Origin: Pogonophryne albipinna
Lineage: Eukaryota; Chordata; Actinopteri; Perciformes; Artedidraconidae
Assembly (NCBI GenBank): GCA_028583405.1
Contig: CM053260.1
Span: 29,374,593-29,438,592 of the forward strand
Direction of reading: 5' to 3'
DNA: 64,000 nt
The position numbers and the translations under genes are program-made. Shown here one piece after another: positions 35,001 through 48,500 of this stretch (positions are counted from its first letter, which is position 1; every line of letters begins with the position of its first letter). The notes under the pieces were generated by a model, which did no database searches, was not told the DNA's origin, and was given only the letters and a program-made list of their open reading frames with translations.

Positions 35001-37081
35001 GTGTTTGTGAGTTGTTATGATGAGGCAAAGGGGGAGTTTGTTGAAGATGTGTTGGGCCTGATGAACCTCAGTGGACACACAAGGGGGCAAGACATTTATA
35101 AAGCAATAATGCTGAATGAAAGAGGGTGCAGCTGCCTTTATTCATAACTGTGCAGCTCTTACACTGCGACTCTGAGGGGTCAAGCACAGACACAATAACA
35201 AACTGCTGCATACAGATTATTTTGTTTTTGCAACCTCGTGTTAAGAATCTTGTTGCAATTGTTTAAAAGTTTGAATGACCGTAATAAACGGACCTTTGTC
35301 TTATTGAAATTTTTCTTTGGACCTTTAAGATTTGTATTTGAGTACCCCTGATTTAGAGCATCAATAAAAGCCATCCGCCTATTTTCTTGTGAATATAATA
35401 TTGTATAAACATGATTTTTTGTCACAAGTTGCCAGGTTTGAAGTCCTCTAAAGAGACTGAAATGTGCTCAATTACTCAATATGACAACTGGAAATGCTGG
35501 TGAGTAGTAGGAGGATAAACTGTTTGTTCGGAGGTTGTCTCTCTGCGTAATTCCCCCGTAGAAAAGCTCTTTCTGAGGGATAAATAAACAAGTGTGCTTC
35601 AGGCCTTCATCAGAAGCTAATCTTCTCCTGAAAGGTCCCCCCCCCCTGCTGCTTCTCCTGCTTTCAGACGCTACGAGCTGCATCTGCATCACAACACACA
35701 CAGATTAGGATAATAGTATTAGTGGATCATTATTATTGCTGTCATTATCATCACTGCTATTATTATTATTATTATTATCATTAGATTGAACTCACAGAGC
35801 TGCAGCAGAAGCATGGAGGCATGTTTTAGGGAAACTGATTTTCTACTTTGGTAATTCAGAAGAAAAGGGAGGAATTATGCTTTGTGTTTTTTATGAAAGG
35901 CTCCTCATCCTAATCAGACTGGGAAAACTCAGATTTAAATAAACACACATGCTGTAAACACAATGTTGTTGTTGTCTCCTGTGAAGTTTGCAAAGACTTC
36001 CTTTTTGCAGAGTTGCGAATTTTAGAATCAGATTTGTTTTTTGTATCCCGGAGGAAAATTGGGTTTTGTGACAATTTAATTTAAATAAATGCACTTTCAC
36101 TTTCCCTGCATGAGTTATCTTAGTGTCAAATCAAACATCTTTGACGGTAGAAAACCAAATTCAGACCTCAGGAAATACTCAGAAGCTTTATTTCACCGTT
36201 TCTAAACCAAGCTATCAAACTAATCAAAGCAAGAGGAAGAGTAGCTTTTGTCAAGAGCAAAAGCTACTGGGGATCCTAAATAAACAAACAAACGGAAACC
36301 TGTGAAGCCTAACATGCATGTTATTGGAGGTATCTATTCTAGATACCTCACTATGTAACACTCCTGTTGTGCAATGTGCAAGATATATATGATTATGTAC
36401 CATAAATAGCTGTGCAATTTATTCTACCAGCTTTAATACTTTTACCTGGATGCCAAACTGTTATTGGTACTGGATGTGTGTTTTGTAAATTGTGTAATTT
36501 CTAGTTTTATTTTTTATATTTTGATGCTTCTCGAGAGATATTAAGCTATCTTTGGATCTTTATTTGCTGTTACAATTGTACATTTCCCCCTGTGGGACGA
36601 ATAAAGGTATTCTGATTCAGTTACTTTAACTTTGAAAGGATTAAAATAAAAGATAAATAAAAAAATGAGCTAAAATATATATCTTAAGTGAAGAAGTTAA
36701 AGGTAGAATGTATTTGAACATTAGAAGTAAAAAGTGCTTCTACAATACATACCACTTATACAACACAATGCATACAGTGGTGTATTATTTAAAGATTTGA
36801 AGAGCACACACTCACACACAGATTAGTGGTTGTAAGGAACCATAGGGAATCTCATTCACATGGAAAGCCTGTAATTAATTCTAATTAATGGCCGGTGTAA
36901 ATCCTCCGCTGTCATTCAAAGCAGCAGTTTGTGTTCCTGCTGCTTCAGAAGCATTCAGACTGCAGACCCTCACTCTCAGCTGCTTTCAGACCTCAGACCT
37001 TATCCTCCCTGGTGAAGGAGAGTCCGTTTATGGAGCTACTTTTCTGTGTTTGGCTGCAGGAGTTTTGGTAGATTAATAACT
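35001..37081. other. Non-coding stretch upstream of hesx1
   Basis: No gene was supported apart from the 5' region of hesx1. About 36310-36615 resembles the 3' end of a LINE (ends with TACATTTCCCCCTGTGGGAC, then AATAAAGGTATTCTGATTC). A small (ATT)n microsatellite lies near 35758-35782. An ORF at 36888-37076 lies in the probable hesx1 5' UTR or promoter and is not taken as coding. Confidence 0.5.
36310..36615 (+). mobile_element. LINE 3'-end fragment (L2/CR1 type)
   Basis: The tail GTGGGACGAATAAAGGTATT followed by CTGATTC is characteristic of fish L2/CR1-type 3' ends. No coding part is retained. Confidence 0.5.
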
Positions 37082-38049
37082 ATGGCGTCTTGTGTGAAAA
37101 CTGAAAGGCCGGCGTTCTTTATCGAGAAGATTCTGGAGCTGAAAACACCTGAAAACTTCTGGAAACTTCACCGACCCTGGGCAGGTGAGGGGGAAAGGTT
37201 TTATTTTAAACCATTGCTTGGAAGTTTTATTTCCAGCCATCTGTCTGATATGCATTGTGAGCCTCTTGCTGTAGTGTTTAACATTTGTTATAGAAATATA
37301 GAATGTACCCTTAATTCCCTTTGCTTGGATAAGTAATTTACAATATTAAGGTGCAATTAAGTTTATTTGTTCCTTGTCAAATGGGCAGAGGTGTTAAGTA
37401 ACTAAGTAGATTTACTAAAGTACAGTCTGTACTTTAGTAATATTTGGAAGTAAAGTAACATTTCCAATTAAAGCTTAAAAAAAAGAAGTTATAATATGTT
37501 TTAAATATAATTTAAGAAGTTAAAGAAATAAAAAGATCAAATAAAATCACACTTCTTCAATATTTACCATTAATACTGACCTGTAAAATATGATCTATTC
37601 ATTAATAAACAGATTTTTAACGAAGTATCAATATGAAAAAGGATGGCAGGAAAGCCTCATTTGAAAGCACTGGTGCCTCCATTCACTTTGTTGTTGTGAG
37701 AATGTATTGATTGTCCGTCAAAGGTTTTTAATGTGTAATTTCCCATTTTTTATTTCCCCAGAGATTGGAGCAGAGAAGGAGAACGTAGGACACACAATTT
37801 CCTCTAAACAAATATATCCTCCTCATCCTCATCATCCTCAGCAGATGAGGCCGACGTGCAGCTGGTACATCGGACGCAGACCGCGCACCGCCTTCACCAA
37901 CTGCCAGGTAACACTATAGGTTTTAGTGCATTTAGATCTGCTAGGCTAGAATCCCTGAAATCCTGTTTATCTAAATTGTCTTTTAAGTACGTCATAAAGT
38001 TAAGGACATATTTGTTAATCTGTCTGTGTGTGTCTGTGTGTGTGTGTGT

Positions 38050-38135
<86 letters not shown>

Positions 38136-38950
38136 GTGAATGTGCTGGAGACAGTGTTTCAGGTGAACTGCTATCCAGGTATCCAGCTGAGGGAGCAGCT
38201 GGCAGTCAGACTGGAGCTGGAAGAAGACAGAATACAGGTGACACATTTTATTTATTTATATAAAGTATAAATCTAAACACACACTGTGCAAAGTCAGTTA
38301 ATACAGTTTCCCAACGTTATTTATGATGAGAAAGCAAAGTAAAAATACACGATTTTCCACCTTAACACAGTTTAGAAATAGTGGTTTTCCACCATAGGCC
38401 CCACGGTGGAAGCGGGCCCCAGCATGGAGCTCCGCAGTGGGACACTAGTGGTCCTCCTGCCGCAGCATCAGGACAAAAACCACCAGACTCAGAGACAGCT
38501 TCATCCCACAGGCCATAAGACTATCATCAATAACATTCATCTGTTTGCAACTTACAAATTATTTATCTAATACATCATATTCCATTTACTTGTATAAAGA
38601 CTCTTCTTGCACTATTTCTATTTTATTTGTATTTTCTCTTGCACTATTTGATCAGTTTTATGTGTTCTATCTCCTGTATATATTCATGTTGCTGTTGGAG
38701 GAGCCTGTGACTTAAGATGTTGTGCTAATGACAGTAAAGCCTTGAACCTTGAATCCTGCACCTCGTTAACTTTCCTTTTGTCTCTCAGATCTGGTTCCAG
38801 AACCGGAGGGCCAAACTGAGGCGGGCCCTGAGAGAGAGCCAGCTGCAGCTGGTTCAGACGGCCGTGGGTGACCTTGGGGTCAGACGGGAGGTCAAAGGTC
38901 ACCTGGATCTCGCTCAGAGGCTCGAGAAGGAAGAAGAGAAGGGAGGATGA
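37082..38950 (+). CDS. hesx1: Homeobox protein HESX1 (ANF class), 4 exons, 170 aa
   Basis: Exons are 37082-37184, 37762-37907, 38136-38237 and 38789-38950 (TGA), with GT-AG introns in a whole number of codons. The N-terminal FFIEKILEL is an eh1-like motif that binds Groucho/TLE co-repressors, and HRPWA downstream is typical of HESX1. The paired-like homeodomain begins [15 protein letters not shown], contains [13 protein letters not shown], and ends [18 protein letters not shown] with Gln50 and Asn51 for DNA contact. HESX1 is a transcriptional repressor of the anterior neural plate and pituitary. Length is close to the human protein (185 aa). Second position of the eh1 motif is Phe instead of the usual Ser. 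The exon 3 acceptor follows a (TG)n tract. Intron 3 holds a LINE 3' end. Confidence 0.93.
38027..38133 (+). repeat. (TG)n microsatellite touching the hesx1 exon 3 acceptor
   Basis: About 107 bp of TG with one TA interruption runs directly into the acceptor (TGTGTGCAG then GTGAAT at 38136). There is almost no conventional polypyrimidine tract between repeat and AG. Confidence 0.95.
38450..38760 (+). mobile_element. LINE 3' end (L2-like) in hesx1 intron 3
   Basis: Coding remnant CAGACTCAGAGACAGCTTCA matches the conserved C-terminus of fish L2-type polymerases. It is followed by a TTGCACTATTT-rich 3' UTR and an ACAGTAAAGCCTTGAACCTT tail. Confidence 0.65.
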
Positions 38951-39118
38951 CGTCTGGATTCACTTTTATTCATCAGTTTATGTCTCACTGTCATGAAAAA
39001 CTCTTGTTGACACATTTAAAATCTCCGTTAGCATATCCTTCAAAGGATTTTAATGTTTACACCCTGCTCTTGATGAGTTAGTAATGTCTCAATATGTGAA
39101 TATATTTCTGTTAATAAT

Positions 39119-39124
39119 AATAAA
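39119..39124 (+). terminator. Polyadenylation signal of hesx1
   Basis: AATAAA about 170 bp after the stop codon, in AT-rich sequence. It is the first such signal downstream. Confidence 0.55.
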
Positions 39125-39441
39125 TTAAAGTATTTAGATTGTGTGATCTGTTTCGAAGCTTTTAAACTCATTAATGACTAAATATAATAATAATCCAACA
39201 GTATAATATAAATTCACTCTGAAATCTGCCATTCAACATAATGAGTTATTATGTTTTATACATTAATTACATTTTAATGCTAATAATTTTGTTATTTTAC
39301 TAAAGTACACATTTCGAGAGCAGTACTTTTACTTTGAAGTGCTTTTTGTTAAAGTACCGGGTGACACCGGAGGGTGATCATTATGGTGTATTTGGAAAGC
39401 AAACAGTGCCACAATAGTCCATTATTTCAACGCTTTCTTAA

Positions 39442-40084
39442 AGGTCACCTATCATGCTATTTTTAGGCAATAGCATAGGTCTCAGATATATAAAAAATAT
39501 ATATAAAACATGTCTATGAAGTCACTTCCTGTTTCAAAAGTGCTGATTTTGGGGATAAAGCTTTAAAAAATAAAATAATTGATAAATAAAAAGGAGGGGT
39601 CTGAGCTCATGCGGGACCCGGCAGCTACTGTTTAAACTAAATACTGCCGTGATGAAACGCCATATCATGGATTATCAAGGATCTGAAACAGTTTGGAGCT
39701 CAAAGGCTTTCTCTCTTGCCGGTTATACCACAAGGTGAGTTCCTTTTTACTTCCTGCTTCTTCACACACATGCTCTCCAGTACAGGTTAGCTCTGAGTGT
39801 TAGCGATGCTAATGTAAACACCGACCATAGTACGTCCAAAACAGTCGGGCATTGTTTCTGATAGCAACGTTTCTGATTGGCCCGTGGGTCCACATTTCAG
39901 ATATTACGTCATATCGGCCGCAAATCTGGATCAGCTCCGTTGTTCCCCGTTTTTAGAGATTTGGGTACGGAGGAAAAGAGAGAGGGTTTTATTTTCTGAC
40001 GCTGCGTGAGTTCCCCGACACACCGGGGACACATAGTGATGTATAAAAGACATCAAAAAGTGCATTTTGCATGATAGGTCCCCT
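39442..40084. mobile_element. TTAA-flanked MITE (piggyBac/Kolobok target type)
   Basis: TTAA at 39438-39441 and 40085-40088 flank ends sharing ACCTATCATGC in inverted orientation (AAGGTCACCTATCATGC left, GCATGATAGGTCCCCTTT right). No coding region. TTAA targets are used by piggyBac and Kolobok elements. Confidence 0.7.
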
Positions 40085-42420
40085 TTAAGTCAAAGGTTAT
40101 TTTTTATATTTTAAACAATGCTTTTTACTGCGCATTTTATTGTTACAAATTGCCCATTTTTAATCAGATTAAGAACGATGTACAAATGAAAGTCGGACAC
40201 AAATATATAATTTAAATGATTTATTCAAGTTTGCAATATTTTGAACAGGCATCCACACAGTCACCTACTTTGTAATGTTCGATACCTCCCTGTAAGCCTC
40301 ACGATATCCACCTCTCACCCACAACCTCACATACGAGCACTGAATGTGCATCAAAGTGATCTTAGGAAGGCAGATATAGCAAAAGATGAACGTAAACGAC
40401 AAACGAGGCGATCGACATGTTTATTTCCTGGTAAGTCAACAATGGGTCCTCAATGTACACGCCCCGGATTCCTATGACGAAAATAATAGAATGTCGCCAG
40501 TTGTCATGACTCAAGTTATACTGCAACAACGACAAATGTGAACTCTGCTTTTTGCAAACAATGCGTCTTGTGATAACCTGTAACTATGACGAACATTTGA
40601 TGACATTAAATAACTTTAAATAACTTTTACCTTGTGGAGATGTTCTCGGGACAGAACCAGCTTACTCCTCCGATGCGGGAAGAAAAAATGGTAGAACCCC
40701 TCCCCCCCCTCCTTTGTTTAAAAAAGAAAAAGCTTCACATTTTTTAAAATAAATATGTTTTGCAATTTTGTTCTGCTTTACATCTTGTCCATTAAAGTGC
40801 CATATTGTTCAGGTTCAATTACGAAACTATTAAAGTACGGGTTTGAGTCCGACCATATTAATTTGTGAATAAAATATTTGTAAATAATAATTAGAAGCTG
40901 AGTAATCGGCTGCAGAGCAAGCTGCTGACGTATGTGCTCAGTGGGCGGAGTTACAGAGACAAACATAACTTTTTTCTTATTTCTTAACATGATTGAGACT
41001 TATAGAACGTACACCCCTCAAGATTAACATAGTTCTACATGATTGATTCATGTTTCGACGAGAAACATGAATAAATTATGTTTCATATATTAAATGCATA
41101 TTTGCAAATTGAACAACCCCACTTTCCCCTTTTTTTCAGTGTGGAGTGTCCGAGGCTGCGTCCCACAGCATTTTGTAAAAGACCTGGTAAGTGGGTTAAA
41201 AAACATCTGGCTAAAAGGACCGAGGTTGACTTTGTTTAAAATCGGCATGCAGGTAAAATTAGTATTCAAATGTTTTAAAAATAAATACTTAAAAGTGCTT
41301 TAAAAAAAACAAGTGCTTTTAAAAACAAGTGCTGGTAATAAAAATCACATCAACCCAATGTTAAATATAATATAAAACAAATATGTAAAATATAAAATAC
41401 ACACAGGTTAGTAGGCGCAGGGAGGAGAAATATTTTAAAGTAAAGTCAACCAAGTGTCCCTAAAAGTGTTTAAAACCCAGGCCGAGGTCTGAGAGGTGGG
41501 TGAGACATGGGACACGCCTCGGATGATGTTTAAAAATACTTTCAGGCCTTATTTCAGGGTGTTTCTCTGCGGGAGGCTCCAGCATCCATTTAAAATGGAA
41601 AGTAATGACTAAAATATAAATAGAACAATATAAACAATGTTTGAATAGAAAACGGGGGATTAATAATAAATAAAAAATAATAAAATATATTATCTCCTCA
41701 TTTGGAATTGATAAAATGAGAAACTATGCAATACAGTGCAAACATAAAATAAACTGTGACATGTAACATGTAAGTAATAATATAATATGTAAGAAAAATA
41801 TATAAAATGGTAGTAATAATAATAATAATACAAAGAAAACCATGCATTTTAAAGATTATAAAGGAGTCCAGGTGAGGAGGATTTGTAAAAGTAATGATAG
41901 GAAATATGTATAAATAATAAATACTACAATATAAATAAACAATACATTGATACATAAATAATTAGATAGTTAATTTAAAAAGCAATACCCTTAGGTAATG
42001 TATATATAAAACATAAAATAGGGTGGAACTTCTGGTTTGCCATCACCGCAGTGAGGGGGTCTAAAAACATCCGGAGGGGAGAAGCACACGTCGGGAGGAC
42101 AGGAGGGACCTCGTTAGGGTTAGGGCGACGGCCCACTTGCAATGCCTTCGCGGACTACTAGTGGGCTGCGGCCCATAGGTTGGGAACCGCCGCCACAATC
42201 CACGCATCCACCCATCTTTCTATTGATTCAAAACGTAATCTGAAATATGAAACTGTATTTGTTTTCCTATTTATTTATTTACATTTTAAAATTATTTTAT
42301 TACTTTATATATCAACCCTTAATGTGAACTTTTTTCTATACAAAATATATGATGTTAATTTCGTTCTTGAATACATAAATAAATAATAATACATTAAAAA
42401 AAGGTCTGAATTACGCGGCG

Positions 42421-42549
42421 GCCGCTGATTGGCTGAGCAGTGTCCCGGAAGTGATCGCGCGCGTGTGTCTGTGTGTGTGTGTGTGTTGAGTGCAGGAATC
42501 TGTCGGTAACATTTGTGTGTGTTTAGCGGCGGGTTTTCTGCTCTACAAC
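42421..42549 (+). promoter_or_regulatory. CpG promoter of ergic3
   Basis: The block directly before the ATG holds an inverted CCAAT box (GATTGG, 42427-42432), an ETS-type site CCGGAAGTG (42445-42453) and several CpGs with no TATA box, as in broadly expressed housekeeping genes. A short (TG)n lies in the probable 5' UTR. Confidence 0.55.
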
Positions 42550-45500
42550 ATGGAAACGTTTAATAAACTAAAACAGTTTGACGCTTATCCCAAAACTCTG
42601 GAGGATTTCCGAGTGAAAACGTGGGGAGGAGCGACCGGTGAGAAGCGTTATTTATTAAGAGAGAAGAAGAAGGAGCCACTGTTAGCTGCTGATGCTAACA
42701 ACAAGGCTAATTCATGCTTTAATTCATGATAAAACATACAGAAAACACACCGTTTTAAAGACCTAACATGGTCCCTTTAACGCAGTGTGACTCTGAGCAG
42801 CAGCAGCAGCATGTTCTCCATTAGCTGTTACAATGAAACATATCAATATATTATAACCAGGCTGGTGATTAAAAGGCAACATATATCATTTAACAAGGAA
42901 AGCAGAGGTGGAAGAAGTACCCAGATGCTTCACTTACGTACAAGTAGTAATACCACATTGTATAAATACCCTGCTAAAAGTAAATGTCCTGTATTAACAC
43001 TCGTAATTAAGTAAAAGTACAGAAGTATTAGCATCGAAAGATACTTAAATCACCAAAAGTAAAAGTACTCTTTGGCCTTTTCCTAATAGTATATAGTATG
43101 TATGTCTAAGTTGACTTATGGGAGGTATGCTATATTTAACCCGGGTTTAAAGGATGCTTTCAGGATATTATAGCACATTATAATCTGATTTATTGTGCAG
43201 TTATCATTACACTTTATATACTTTGTGTACTATATAAGAATACGTAATTCCCCACAGCTGTAAATAGCTGAATACGCTTGAAAAATGCACCTTGAGACGC
43301 TTGATAAGTGCTTGATTTAGACCTTTGGAAAGGTGTAGGAACCCTGACAATAAAATGACACTTTATTGATCACTGGAGTACATTTTTTACCACTAGTTTG
43401 TTTGATGAATAGTTGGGCCGTGTCCAGTAGAAGTAGTCATGGATTCTGACCTGAGTTTCAACAGTCACATTAAAACAGTTACTAAATCAGCCTACTATCA
43501 CCTAAAGAACATATTTAGGATTAAAAGACTAATGTCACAGCAGGATTTGGAAAAACTTGTCCATGCTTTTATCTTCAGTAGACTGGACTACTGCAATGGT
43601 GTCTTCACAGGTCTCACTAAAACATCTATTAGAAAGCTGCAGCTGATTCAGAACGCCGCTGCTCGAGTCCTCACTGACACTAAGAAAGTGGATCAGTCCT
43701 GTTCTGAAGTCTTTACACTGGCTTCCTGTGTGTCAAAGAATAGATTTCTAAATACTGCTGCTGGTTTATAAAGCACTGAATGGTTTAGGCCCAAAACACA
43801 TTTCTGACCTCCTGCTAAATGATGAACCATCCAGATCTCTCAGGTCTTCAGGGACTGGTCAGCTTTCTGTCCCCAGAGTCAGAACTAAACATGGAGAAGC
43901 AGCGTTCAGTTATTATGCTCCAAATATCTGGAACAAACTCCCAGAAAGCTGCAGGTCCGCTGCAACTCTTACTACTTTTAAATCCAGGCTGAAGACTTTT
44001 CTTTTTGTCGCTGCTTTTAATTGATATATTCAGGCTTATCTTTTTAGGGTTGAAGTCCCCTACGTGTGCCGTTTTGGTTTCAAGACCCTGGTTCGCAGAG
44101 GACACCAAAAAAGTCCTAGAAAAACAACTTAAACTTAACTAATGTCGTTTAAAACAGAGGAATAGTTTTGTTACCCTGGGGTCAGATTATAATTTTCCAA
44201 AGGAGGGTTCATCGAGCATGAAACACTTGAGGTCAAAGACATTTCTGCTAAAAAAGTGAGCAATGATTGAGAGTCAGAGCTAAACATTTCAGATGTATCT
44301 CACACTGCACTGTGACTTTAATTCATGTACCTTTGTTATTCATGTTTGCTTTTAAATGAGTGTTTTAAAATGCCATTTCATAATATGTTTCTTAATGTCT
44401 TTCATGTTTGTAAAGCACTTTGAATTGCCTTGTGTTGAAAGGTGCTGTATAAATAAACTTGCCTTGTAAACCTCAGGGATAACGAACATTTCCCCTAATC
44501 CTAGCTACTTACTCTTGAATCTTGAATCTACATTTAATATTCACTCTTTTCACACTTGAACAGAATATATCCATAATAGAACAATGTGTTTATTTTTATA
44601 TCTATATTTTAACCATTACCTGGCCTGGATTCTTATAAAAATGCAATTGGAAAAACATTAGAAAACTTCTAAACTCTCAGAGTGTGAACGAGAATCTAAA
44701 TAACTGCTGATGACAATATTTTAAAAGTTGAAAGCATAATCTAAAGCAGGGGGGTCAAACTCAAACACACAGTGGGCCAAAATAAAAAAAGTGGGTACTA
44801 GTCGAGGGCCGGCCTGGTTCAATGTTTATTGCAGAACTTATTGAAATGACTTATTGCACATATTAAACCCGGAACTAACAAAGCTTACATTATTGCCTAT
44901 AAAAACAACATTAAACATTAAATAATCAGTTGCATTCATTTCTTATGGCTCTATCTGCAGCTTTTCCAGAGTCAGTTCTTATGAGTACATTTTCCCACAG
45001 GCCAACAACAGCTTCAAGAAAACTATTCCCCTCAAAGAACAAACCAAACATGCCCTGTTGTCGTGAGAGAGAAAGTGCAGAAGGAAGCATCCATTGAACT
45101 CAGTGTGCTGCTCTGTGATGCTAGTTCAGATACTTGGCCTCTCATCTCGGGTGCAAGGTCATCAATGTTTGGGCTCAGGCTCTGAGCTGAGGAGACCCTC
45201 AGCCAGAGTTCCCGTTAGAATATTTGTTTGCCGGTCAACATGTCCGTTAAAGTTTAAATCTTCCGGACAAAATTTGAAAAGTGCCGGTCAAAGGTCTTCT
45301 TTGTTATTTATTGAGCTTTAAAACAAATTGATATGATTCGATATTAAACAAACTAATTATAGTAGATTAACTATTCTAAAGTTTTCAGTAATTTACAATA
45401 ACACGGGAATAATAAACTGAGCGCTCTCTCCCTCTCCTGACAGCCCGTCAGTATCATGCAGCTCGCGGATCAGTAATGAGTGACCCGACAGTCAAACTAA

Positions 45501-48500
45501 ACATATCTATAACTAGTTACGGTAGTTTGAGAGGTGATTAAAATAGCTACGTGTGATATTCTAACCTGAAGTGTGTGTTGTGTTCCGCTCACTGCTGATC
45601 ATGCAGAGCTGCGTGTCGACTCGTCAGCAGCAGCTGATCTCTCTCTCCCGTCAGATTAGACTTCACTCGCGTTTATGTCCATATCGATCAGATCCAGCTA
45701 GTTCTAGCTAATGATAGGACTACCTGCTTATTAAAAGACACCTACACAATAAGCGTCGCTATGCAACCGGGTGAGGCCACAAAGTATAGCGCAGCATTAT
45801 GCATTTGTTTACATGCCCACCGGAAACCCCGAGGCATTACCAACAGATCAACGCACAATCAACCCATACAGGACATCTCTTTCTCCACATTAAGTGTTAG
45901 ACATTAGAATTGACTCTTCTTGTCTGTCACATACTGTGATGCCCCTGTGGGGTCATCAGTAGAGAGGGTGTGGCTGTTCTGTCTGTGCTGCATTGGCTGT
46001 AGTGATTGCATTGATAGCTATTTAAAGCCTCTCTGCTCCTCTCTGCTCCTCTCCCTGCTGGCACCCCGGTTTTTTTTAGTATATTATGAGTTTCTTCAGT
46101 TGTTTTACTTTGCGCACTTCAACACTCTCACACACATGTCCATACAATCCTCACCCTGGATTTACATTACTGATAAGACATCCACACCTCATACTTTACT
46201 GGTTTTGATTTGATTGTTAACCGTCGACATGGTGTGTCTCCTCTTTGTTGTGGCTTTTTGAGCCGGGTCATAACAAATGGGGGCTCGTCCTACGGGTTAT
46301 TTGGTTAAAAGTTTGTGTAGTGCTCAGAGCACATGGCGTCATTTGAGTAGCTAATTAGTTGATGTGGTCCAGCTGTGTGCTGGCTTGGCGCTGCTATTTG
46401 GGGGACACATCATGTTTTTCGGGTTTCAGGAAGCTTTAGTGTAGTCAGGTTTTGTGTGCCAATCAGAAGATAAGATGTTGCTGCTTGTTACGCTTTTGTA
46501 AAGAGTTTCCCCCGCTAGGCTTATGTGGCGTTTCCCTTTGGGTTGCGTCTGTTTGTTTTTTTCATAGTGTTGTGGCGATGTGGTTAGTGTCAGCTGTTTT
46601 CGGCTCTGTCTCGGGGGCACATCCACGTGATTTCTTGGTGTTACCTGCGTGCAGGTCGCTCCATAACTCCGCCGGGTTCCAGTGCGTAATTACCCGCCGC
46701 AAGCCACATGAAGACTAGGTGAGATTAGGAAGATTTTGGTTAGGCAGTTAGGGGGAAAATTCTCCGTTGGGTTTTGTCTTTTGCCCAGGCGTGTTGACAG
46801 TGTAATACTTTGCTTTCTGATTGGGTATAGGTCATATATTATGGCTTCTTTGTCGGCGTTTGTGGATGCGCCCTCAGTGTCTTTCTTCGATGATTGCCAG
46901 AAGGCGCAGTTGGTCGAAATAGCAGAGCATTATAAAATTGCTGTTGTAGGGAGCAAGCGGAAACATGAGATTAAAGCTGTCATCGTGTCATCTTTGTTTG
47001 AGCAGGGGGTGTTGCAGAAGAGTGAGTCTGGTGCGGCAGGGGTCGTGCCGGTAGTGGTTCAGACAGCTGGTTTGACGTTCGAGCAGCAAAAGGAGCTTTT
47101 GGCCATGCAGTTTGATCAGGAGAGATTGCAGTTGGAGTTGAGGTTGGAGCAGGAGAAGTTGGAGTTGAGGGGTCAGCAGCAGGAGGTGGAGAAGCGTTAA
47201 GAGGTGGAGAAGGTGCTGGAGGTGGAAAAGATTAAATGTGAGGTGGAACATGCTAGATTACGGCTGATTGGAGAGGGCAAGCTTTCTCCGGTGGAGGATG
47301 GTTCTGATAGGTCGGCATCAGGTAGTGGCGATATTATTTCTTACTTGCGGTTAGTGCCAAAGTTTAATGAGCGTGACCCTGACATTTTTTTTACTCTATT
47401 TGAACGCATTGCAGAGGCAAGAAACTGGTCAGATTCGGACAGAGTGCTGTTACTTTAGTGTGTACTCACTGGGCGAGCACAGGAGGCCTATTCAGCTGTT
47501 TGTGGCGAAAATGCTTTGGACTATGCCAGAGTAAAATCAGCAGTGTTAAGTCATACGAACTGGTTCCTGAAGCGTATCGTCAAAAGTTCAGAAGTGGGGT
47601 CAAGGGGGATAAGCAGACGTATGCAGAGTTTATCCTTGATTTGACTTCTCATTTTCAGCGGTGGTGCGCGGCAGCAAAGGTTGCCAGTTTTGACGGTCTT
47701 TGTGAACTCATTGGATTGGAACAATTTAAAGATGTTATCCCTCAGCGTGTGGCCACTTATGTAAATGAGCAGAAACCTTCCACCACGCTTAGAGCTGCTG
47801 AACTACCGGACGATTTTGTGTTGACACATAAGGGCAGTTTTACTGAGAAGTGTTCTAGGGGTGATTGGAAACGTGGAGAAGATGATGGCTATGCCCGCGG
47901 TGGTGCAAAGTTTTCACCAGGCTCCTCCCGTAGAATTGCAGGTACGGGGCGACCCGAGGGGGCCAAAGTAGGCCTATGTCATTATTGCAGAGGAGGGGGT
48001 CATTGGAAGGAGCAGTGTCCGTTGCTGGAACCTGAGGGGAAGCCTCGTTTTTCATTACATGCTCCAGCCATGTGTTGTTCGGCTGTTTTGGTTAAAAAGC
48101 CTCAGGGTGTAGGATCGGGCATGGTGCCTGATAAGAAGCTGGTTTGTGCCGACTTGGATGTGGGTTCTGTTTTTGAGCCGTTCATAACGGAAGCCGTTGT
48201 ATCGATGGTCGGTAGTGACAGGTATGTTCCGATTAAGATGTTGCAACATACTCATTTATTGTTGAGTCAGTATTGCCTTTTTCGTCAGAGACAGAGACTG
48301 GGGATTTTGTGCTGATGAGGGGCATGGAGATGGGCTTGATCCCTGTGCGACGTCATACAGTAGTGCTGGATTGTGAGCTGGTACGGGGAGTTGTGTCTAT
48401 CGGCGTGCGTCCCGCGTTGCCACTTGATGGGGTACAGATGATTTTGGGCAACGATCTTGCTGGTAGTGCTGTGTGGGCGGGTGTGCCACCCGCCTGTGGT

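Larger units (their letters stand above)
38951..42420. other. Non-coding stretch between hesx1 and ergic3
   Basis: It includes the hesx1 3' UTR, a TTAA-flanked MITE (39442-40084) and AT-rich sequence. An ORF at 41094-41303 and others are short and lack recognised domains. Confidence 0.5.

Noticed and set aside
36888..37076. 62-codon ORF just upstream of hesx1
   Set aside because: It lies in the likely 5' UTR/promoter and its stop precedes the hesx1 ATG. No similarity recognised.
38027..38133. CRISPR-like or other array from regular repeats
   Set aside because: Simple (TG)n microsatellite in a vertebrate genome; no spacer structure anywhere in the window.
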